9,481 bases of DNA from CAYOMP01 sp964405075 (lineage in GTDB: Bacteria; Bacillota; Clostridia; Lachnospirales; Lachnospiraceae), in contig CAYOMP010000110.1 in assembly GCA_964405075.1 (NCBI GenBank), positions 1 to 9,481 on the forward strand. The letters run 5' to 3'. The notes under the pieces are model-generated. The model was given only the letters and a program-made list of their open reading frames with translations. It was not told the DNA's origin and did not search any database. Shown piece by piece: positions 4,893-9,481 of this stretch. Position 1 is the first letter of the stretch. Each line of letters starts with the position of its first letter. A program made the translations under genes and the position numbers.

Positions 4893-5903
4893 ATGCAGGA
4901 TAAAGTAGTTGTAGCAGTTGATGCTATGGGTGGCGATAATGCCCCCGGAGAGATTGTTAAGGGAGCGGTTAATGCCATTAATCAAAATGATGAGATAAAA
5001 GTATTACTTGTAGGAAAAGAAGATGTAGTAAAGAAAGAACTTTCGCAATATACTTATAATGAATCACAGTTAGAAGTAGTTAATGCGACAGAGGTTATTG
5101 CAACGGAAGAACCACCTGTCAATGCAGTTAGAAAGAAAAAGGATTCTTCATTGGTTGTTGCAATGAACATGGTTAAGAACGGGGAAGCTGATGCGTTAGT
5201 TTCAGCTGGTAGTTCAGGAGCAATTCTTGTAGGCGGTCAGATTATTGTCGGAAGAATTAAGGGAATTGAAAGACCACCATTAGCACCATTGATACCTACA
5301 GCAAATGGGGTATCACTATTGGTTGATTGTGGCGCAAATGTTGATGCCAGGCCATCACATTTAGTACAATTTGCTAAAATGGGTTCAATATATATGGAAA
5401 ATGTTGTAGGAATCAAGAATCCTCGAGTGGCAATTGTTAACATTGGAGCTGAAGAAGAGAAAGGAAATATGCTTGTAAAGGAAACGTTTCCTCTTCTTAA
5501 GGCATGTACAGACATTAATTTCATTGGTAGTATTGAAGCAAGAGATATTCCAAGTGGTTATGCTGATGTAATAGTTTGCGAAGCATTTGTAGGTAATGTT
5601 ATTCTTAAATTATATGAAGGCTTAGCAGGAACTCTTATTGATAAAATAAAAGGTGGAATGATGTCAACATTAAAGAGTAAGATAGGTGCTTTATTAGTAA
5701 AACCAGCATTGAAAACTACTCTTAAATCTTTTGATGCCAGCGTATATGGTGGAGCACCACTACTTGGTTTAAAAGGATTAGTTGTTAAGACACACGGCAG
5801 TTCAAAGGCGACTGAGGTTACAAATTCAATAATTCAGTGTGTTACATTTAAAAATCAACAGATTAATGAAAAAATCAAAGAGCATATTGTAATGGATGAA
5901 TAA
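4893..5903 (+). CDS. plsX: phosphate acyltransferase PlsX
   Basis: PlsX converts acyl-ACP and phosphate to acyl-phosphate, which PlsY then uses to acylate glycerol-3-phosphate in the first step of phospholipid synthesis. It is a peripheral enzyme working at the membrane face. The protein has 336 residues, close to the 333 of the Bacillus enzyme. The N-terminal VAVDAMGGDNAP is the family signature. SAGSSGAILVGG, LLVDCGANVDARP, VAIVNIGAEEEKGN and FVGNVILKLYEG are further conserved blocks, and it ends with the typical YGGAPLLGLKGLVVKTHGSS. The start at 4893 is chosen over an ATG at 4872 on ribosome-site spacing. acpP follows after 19 bases, so enzyme and substrate carrier are co-expressed. The fabD and fabG genes that separate plsX from acpP in Bacillus are absent. 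Confidence 0.97.
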   Translation: MQDKVVVAVDAMGGDNAPGEIVKGAVNAINQNDEIKVLLVGKEDVVKKELSQYTYNESQLEVVNATEVIATEEPPVNAVRKKKDSSLVVAMNMVKNGEADALVSAGSSGAILVGGQIIVGRIKGIERPPLAPLIPTANGVSLLVDCGANVDARPSHLVQFAKMGSIYMENVVGIKNPRVAIVNIGAEEEKGNMLVKETFPLLKACTDINFIGSIEARDIPSGYADVIVCEAFVGNVILKLYEGLAGTLIDKIKGGMMSTLKSKIGALLVKPALKTTLKSFDASVYGGAPLLGLKGLVVKTHGSSKATEVTNSIIQCVTFKNQQINEKIKEHIVMDE

Positions 5904-5922
5904 AAAGAAAGGAATTGAGATT

Positions 5923-6150
5923 ATGGAATTTGAAAAATTACAGAAAATCATCGCTGAAGTATTAAATGTTGATGCAGATGAAATAACTATGGAGACAACA
6001 TTTGTTGATGATTTGGGTGCAGATTCTCTTGATATTTTCCAGATTATTATGGGTATTGAAGAAGAATTTGATATCGAAATCTCAAATGAAGATGCTGAAA
6101 ACATCGTTTCAGTTGGAGATGTTGTTGAACAGATTAAGAGCTTAGGTTAA
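5923..6150 (+). CDS. acpP: acyl carrier protein
   Basis: This 75-residue acidic protein carries the phosphopantetheine site GADSLD, with Ser35 as the attachment residue. It holds growing acyl chains for fatty acid synthesis and supplies acyl groups to PlsX. The ATG at 5923 follows AAAGGA (5908-5913) at 9 bases. An in-frame ATG at 5896 overlaps the end of plsX and lacks a family-like N-terminus, so it is rejected. Helix II reads DSLDIFQIIMGIEEEF. Compared with E. coli DSLDTVELVMALEEEF, Val40 is replaced by Phe and the partner-contact residue Glu41 by Gln. This could be the general ACP or one tuned to PlsX; a fatty-acid cluster elsewhere in the genome would decide which. A strong terminator follows at 6161-6198. 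Confidence 0.96.
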   Translation: MEFEKLQKIIAEVLNVDADEITMETTFVDDLGADSLDIFQIIMGIEEEFDIEISNEDAENIVSVGDVVEQIKSLG

Positions 6151-6160
6151 GATATATAAG

Positions 6161-6198
6161 AAAAAAGCCCTAGTGTTAACAAACAATAGGGCTTTTTT
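6161..6198 (+). terminator. Rho-independent terminator after acpP
   Basis: A perfect 12-bp inverted repeat, AAAAAAGCCCTA (6161-6172) and TAGGGCTTTTTT (6187-6198), encloses a 14-base loop. The core GCCCTA/TAGGGC and the T-run make a strong terminator. The A-run makes it bidirectional in form, though no minus-strand gene converges on it. Confidence 0.93.
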
Positions 6199-6226
6199 AA
6201 TGATTTATGCGAGAAAAGCGTAGAAT

Positions 6227-6278
6227 AATCTGAATGTCAGATTTTTGATGATGACCCAATGACTTGTATAGGCAAGTC
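6227..6278 (+). promoter_or_regulatory. two small hairpins in the rnc leader
   Basis: AATCTGA (6227-6233) and TCAGATT (6237-6243) form a 7-bp stem with a 3-base loop followed by TTT. GACTTG (6261-6266) and CAAGTC (6273-6278) form a 6-bp stem ending 9 bases before the rnc ribosome site AGGAG (6288-6292). A weak promoter TTGATG (6245-6250) and TATAGG (6267-6272), spacer 16, overlaps the second stem. rnc lies after a strong terminator, so some promoter is needed here. Confidence 0.35.
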
Positions 6279-6297
6279 TTGAAAGATAGGAGATAAA

Positions 6298-6999
6298 ATG
6301 GGAACAAGAATAGACTTACATGATTTAGAAAAAATCATAGGTTATGAGTTTAAGGATTTTAATTTACTTAGACAGGCTATGACACATAGCTCGTTTTCTA
6401 ATGAGCATAGACTAAATAAGCTTACTAATAATGAAAGATTAGAATTCTTAGGAGATGCTGTATTAGAAATTGTTACTAGTGAAGCATTGTTTATTAAATA
6501 TCCTAAGATGCCTGAAGGTGATTTAACAAAAACCAGAGCAAGTATTGTATGTGAACCTACACTGGCGTTTTGTTCAAGGGATATTAAATTAGGAAGCTTT
6601 TTGTTATTAGGAAAAGGCGAAGATATGACTGGTGGAAGAGGCAGAGATTCGATTGTTTCTGACGCTATGGAAGCATTAATAGGTGCAATATATTTGGACG
6701 GTGGTTTTGCTAATGCAAAAGAGTTTATCGACAAGTTCATTTTGTCTGATATTGAGCATAAGAAACTCTTTTTTGATAGCAAGACTATTTTGCAGGAAAT
6801 TGTGCAAAGTGAATACAAGGAAGAATTAACTTATGTTTTAGTTGGGGAAGAAGGACCAGACCATAATAAAACGTTTATAGTGGATGCAATGATAGGCAAT
6901 AAAAAGGTTGGTTCGGGTTCAGGTAGAACTAAGAAGGCAGCAGAGCAAGAGGCAGCCTATAATGTGATTGTGAAATTAAAAACTAATGCGCAGGGGTAA
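6298..6999 (+). CDS. rnc: ribonuclease III
   Basis: RNase III cuts double-stranded RNA, including the 16S and 23S precursor stems. The 233-residue protein has the usual two parts. The endonuclease domain (about 1-155) carries the signature NERLEFLGDAVLE, with metal-binding Glu46, Glu49 and Asp53, and a second site DAMEALIGAIYLDGG with Asp122 and Glu125. A double-stranded RNA binding domain (about 161-231) starts at KTILQEIVQ and ends with the lysine- and alanine-rich helix RTKKAAEQEAA. All catalytic residues known from E. coli are present. The ATG follows AGGAG (6288-6292) at 5 bases. smc begins 6 bases after its stop, and the smc ribosome site lies inside the rnc end, so the two are translated as a unit. 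This rnc-smc pair is widespread in Firmicutes. Confidence 0.98.
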   Translation: MGTRIDLHDLEKIIGYEFKDFNLLRQAMTHSSFSNEHRLNKLTNNERLEFLGDAVLEIVTSEALFIKYPKMPEGDLTKTRASIVCEPTLAFCSRDIKLGSFLLLGKGEDMTGGRGRDSIVSDAMEALIGAIYLDGGFANAKEFIDKFILSDIEHKKLFFDSKTILQEIVQSEYKEELTYVLVGEEGPDHNKTFIVDAMIGNKKVGSGSGRTKKAAEQEAAYNVIVKLKTNAQG

Positions 7000-7005
7000 G
7001 ACTAG

Positions 7006-9481
7006 ATGTATTTAAAAAGTATAGAAGTACAGGGATTTAAATCATTTGCAAACAAGATTGTCTTCGAATTTCATAATGGTATTACAGGTATTGTAGGACC
7101 TAATGGTAGTGGTAAGAGTAATGTTGGTGATGCAGTTCGCTGGGTTCTTGGTGAACAGAGTGCTAAGCAGCTTCGTGGTGCCAGTATGCAGGATATTATT
7201 TTTGCCGGAACAGAGAACAGAAAACCATTAGGATTTGCATATGTGGCAATTACTCTGGATAATTCGGACCACAAGTTACCGGTGGATTATGAAGAAGTAA
7301 CTGTAGCAAGAAGAGTGTATCGTTCTGGTGAAAGTGAATATTTAATAAATGGGACAAGTTGTCGATTAAAAGATGTAAATGAATTGTTCTACGACACAGG
7401 TATTGGAAAGGAAGGATATTCATTAATCGGGCAGGGTCAGATTGATAAGATTCTTTCCGGGAAACCAGAAGAACGAAGAGAACTGTTTGATGAAGCAGCT
7501 GGTATTGTTAAGTTCAAAAAACGTAAAGTAACGGCACAGAAAAAGCTAGAGGATGAAAAGCAGAATCTTCTTCGTATAACAGATATTCTAACTGAGTTAG
7601 AAAAACAAGTAGCTCCATTGGAAAAACAATCTGAAAAGGCAAAGATATATTTAAAGAAAAAGGAAGAATTAAAGTCTTTGGATGTTAATTTGTTCCTTAT
7701 TGAATCAGATAGAATTAAAAATGCTTTGAATGAGCTTCAAGAAAAATTAACTATTGCTCAAGATGACTTGGATACTACTAATGAAAATTATGAAAGCACT
7801 AAGATAGAGTATCAAAGGATTGAAGTGGCTATAGAAAATCTGGATGCTGAAATAGAAGAAATTAGAAATCTTCAAAATCAAAAAGATATTGCATCTAGAG
7901 AAATTGAAGGAAGAATAAATGTATTAAAAGAACAAATTAATTCTTCTAAACAAAGTGATAGCTCTAACAGAGAGAGAGTAGAAAATCTTAGAAGTGATGT
8001 AGCTGCTAAACAGGCTGAAAAAGAGGAGTTTGTTAAGGAAAAGGAAGCTATTAATAAGCAAATCGAAGAAATAAGTAATTCTCAAAAAGATGCTGTTGGA
8101 ATAATGCAGTCTATTCAACAGAGAATAAAAGAACTAAATGATTCTATTGAAAGTACTAAGGATGATATTTTTGAAATTATTAATGACAGATCATCTACAA
8201 AGGCAAAAATACAGCGATTTGATACAATGCTTGAGCAGATTACTATTCAAAAAGCTGAACTTAGTCAGAAATTGCTAAAAGCGAAGAGTGATGAAGCAGA
8301 ACAAGATGAATTATTAGCTGAATTCTCTAAAGAGCTAGAGTCTATTTCCACAGTAATTATTGATTTAAATAACAAAAATAAAGCTAAAGAAGATAGAATT
8401 AAAGAAATTCAAAATAATTTGAATACTTTAAATCAGAAACTGAATAATGCACAGTCAGTATTTCATATGGAGAAATCCCGTTTGGATTCTTTGAAGAACA
8501 TTACAGAAAAATATGATGGTTTTGGTAATAGTATCCGTCGAGTAATGGAAAAAAAGGATTCGGAAAAAGGAATTATTGGCGTAGTTGCTGATATTATTAA
8601 GGTTGAAAAGGAATATGAAGTGGCTGTTGAAACAGCTCTTGGTGGAACTATTCAGAATATTGTTACAGAAGATGAAGAAACAGCTAAGAGAATGATTCAA
8701 TATTTAAAAACTAATAAATATGGTAGGGCAACATTTTTGCCATTAACAAGCATTGGAAATAAGAATGTATTTAATCAAAATGATGCTTTGAAAGAAAAAG
8801 GTGTTGTAGGATTAGCCAGTGAATTAGTGTCTGCTGATGCTAAATATAGTGGTCTTTTGAAATATTTATTAGGTAGAACAGTTGTAGTAGATGAAATTGA
8901 TAATGCTATTGCACTTGCCAGAAAATACAATTATTCATTACGAATAGTAACGATTGAAGGTGAATCCTTCAGTCCTGGTGGTTCAATGACAGGTGGTGCT
9001 TTTAAGAACACCAGCAATCTTTTGGGTAGAAGAAGAGAAATCGAAGAATTAACAGAGAAAACTATTCAGCTTCAGAAAGACTTAGAAGATATTCAAAAAG
9101 AAATTGAAACTAATAAAAAAGAACGTCAAGAGGCATATGATGCTATTGAAGAAATTAAAGAACAGCTTCAAGGACAATTTTTATTACAGAATACTGCAAA
9201 GATTAATGTTAATCAGGCAACTGAAAGAAAAGAAGAAAGCATTAAGACATTTGAACTTCTTAAGGTCGAGAGTAATGACATTGAAAAACAGATTGCTGAT
9301 ATTAATAGACAAAAAGCAGGTATTGATGATGAACTATTAGCTTCAGAAACTAAGGAAAAAGAATTAAATCAGTTAATTGAAAATTATCAAAAGCTTTTAG
9401 AAGAAGAAAGAAATAAGGAATCTGAATACAGTAAGCGTTCTACAGAAATTAATATAGAAAATGCTAACTTAAATCAGAAAA
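7006..9481 (+). CDS. smc: chromosome segregation ATPase SMC, N-terminal two-thirds
   Basis: SMC dimers with ScpA and ScpB form the ring-shaped condensin that organises and separates the chromosome. From the ATG at 7006 the frame stays open for 825 codons to the window edge; full proteins are near 1190, so the second head half with Walker B lies outside. The order visible is: N-terminal ATPase head with MYLKSIEVQGFKSFA and Walker A GPNGSGKS at residues 31-38; RGASMQDIIFAG; the IGQGQID loop near 143; a long coiled coil from about 165 to 500; the hinge from about 505 to 670, ending in FSPGGSMTGGAF; and the returning coiled coil. AGGGG (6992-6996), 9 bases upstream inside rnc, is the likely ribosome site. 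Glutamine codons shift from CAG in the head to mainly CAA in the first coiled coil. Confidence 0.97.
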   Translation, partial: MYLKSIEVQGFKSFANKIVFEFHNGITGIVGPNGSGKSNVGDAVRWVLGEQSAKQLRGASMQDIIFAGTENRKPLGFAYVAITLDNSDHKLPVDYEEVTVARRVYRSGESEYLINGTSCRLKDVNELFYDTGIGKEGYSLIGQGQIDKILSGKPEERRELFDEAAGIVKFKKRKVTAQKKLEDEKQNLLRITDILTELEKQVAPLEKQSEKAKIYLKKKEELKSLDVNLFLIESDRIKNALNELQEKLTIAQDDLDTTNENYESTKIEYQRIEVAIENLDAEIEEIRNLQNQKDIASREIEGRINVLKEQINSSKQSDSSNRERVENLRSDVAAKQAEKEEFVKEKEAINKQIEEISNSQKDAVGIMQSIQQRIKELNDSIESTKDDIFEIINDRSSTKAKIQRFDTMLEQITIQKAELSQKLLKAKSDEAEQDELLAEFSKELESISTVIIDLNNKNKAKEDRIKEIQNNLNTLNQKLNNAQSVFHMEKSRLDSLKNITEKYDGFGNSIRRVMEKKDSEKGIIGVVADIIKVEKEYEVAVETALGGTIQNIVTEDEETAKRMIQYLKTNKYGRATFLPLTSIGNKNVFNQNDALKEKGVVGLASELVSADAKYSGLLKYLLGRTVVVDEIDNAIALARKYNYSLRIVTIEGESFSPGGSMTGGAFKNTSNLLGRRREIEELTEKTIQLQKDLEDIQKEIETNKKERQEAYDAIEEIKEQLQGQFLLQNTAKINVNQATERKEESIKTFELLKVESNDIEKQIADINRQKAGIDDELLASETKEKELNQLIENYQKLLEEERNKESEYSKRSTEINIENANLNQK

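Noticed and set aside
5896..5922. ATG at 5896 as the ACP start, overlapping plsX
   Set aside because: It adds nine non-family residues and would place the strong AAAGGA inside the coding region.
5826..6104. Minus-strand frame opposite acpP
   Set aside because: It spans the end of plsX and most of acpP, with low-complexity Ser/Ile content and no ribosome site.
6342..6818. Minus-strand open frame of 158 codons opposite rnc
   Set aside because: Rnc is complete with all catalytic residues. The opposite frame is a by-product of its codon pattern and has no recognisable domain.
9104..9340. Plus-strand frame of 78 codons within smc
   Set aside because: It lies in another frame of the smc coiled coil, which stays open throughout and continues past the window. 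The Lys-rich product is a frame by-product.
1..9481. CRISPR array, insertion sequence, prophage, tRNA or rRNA
   Set aside because: There are no regularly spaced repeats, transposase or integrase motifs, or cloverleaf or rRNA sequence in the window. Gene content is conserved housekeeping throughout.

Overview
This window reads as an ordinary chromosomal segment from an AT-rich Gram-positive anaerobe, most likely a Lachnospiraceae-type member of the Clostridia. The grounds are strong GGAGG-type ribosome sites, TTGACA/TATAAT promoters, AT-rich codon choice, an L32 protein beginning MSICPKNKSSKARR, and the protein-level look of every gene. The species cannot be named from the sequence alone.

Layout, left to right. 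On the minus strand, 1-336 is the start of tmcAL (tRNA-Met cytidine acetate ligase), which runs off the left edge. All other genes are on the plus strand: a small protein made of two CBS domains (652-1071); pta (1254-2252) and ackA (2383-3568), the acetyl-CoA to acetate pathway that makes ATP; a strong terminator (3593-3631); an AT-rich gap; then yceD/DUF177 (3923-4447) with rpmF (4488-4667) and a terminator; plsX (4893-5903) with acpP (5923-6150) and a terminator; and rnc (6298-6999) followed after 6 bases by smc (7006 to the right edge, incomplete).

How the genes fit together. Pta and AckA convert acetyl-CoA through acetyl-phosphate to acetate and ATP. The CBS protein beside them could sense adenine nucleotides, but that is inference. 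DUF177-rpmF-plsX is an old conserved order that places a ribosome protein next to phospholipid synthesis. PlsX converts acyl-ACP to acyl-phosphate, and the ACP gene directly follows it. RNase III and SMC are the usual right-hand neighbours of this cluster in Firmicutes. Unlike the Bacillus order, there is no fapR before plsX and no fabD or fabG between plsX and acpP.

I see no undescribed gene system, mobile element, CRISPR array or defence locus here. The parts worth a second look are regulatory. A perfect palindrome covers the -35 and spacer of a likely ackA promoter. Another palindrome sits on the pta -35, and a terminator-like hairpin lies between the pta promoter and pta. The CBS gene has a leader with a possible 8-codon peptide and competing hairpins. 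The 10-N assembly gap in ackA has a length that is wrong for the reading frame; comparison with the family predicts 15 missing bases.
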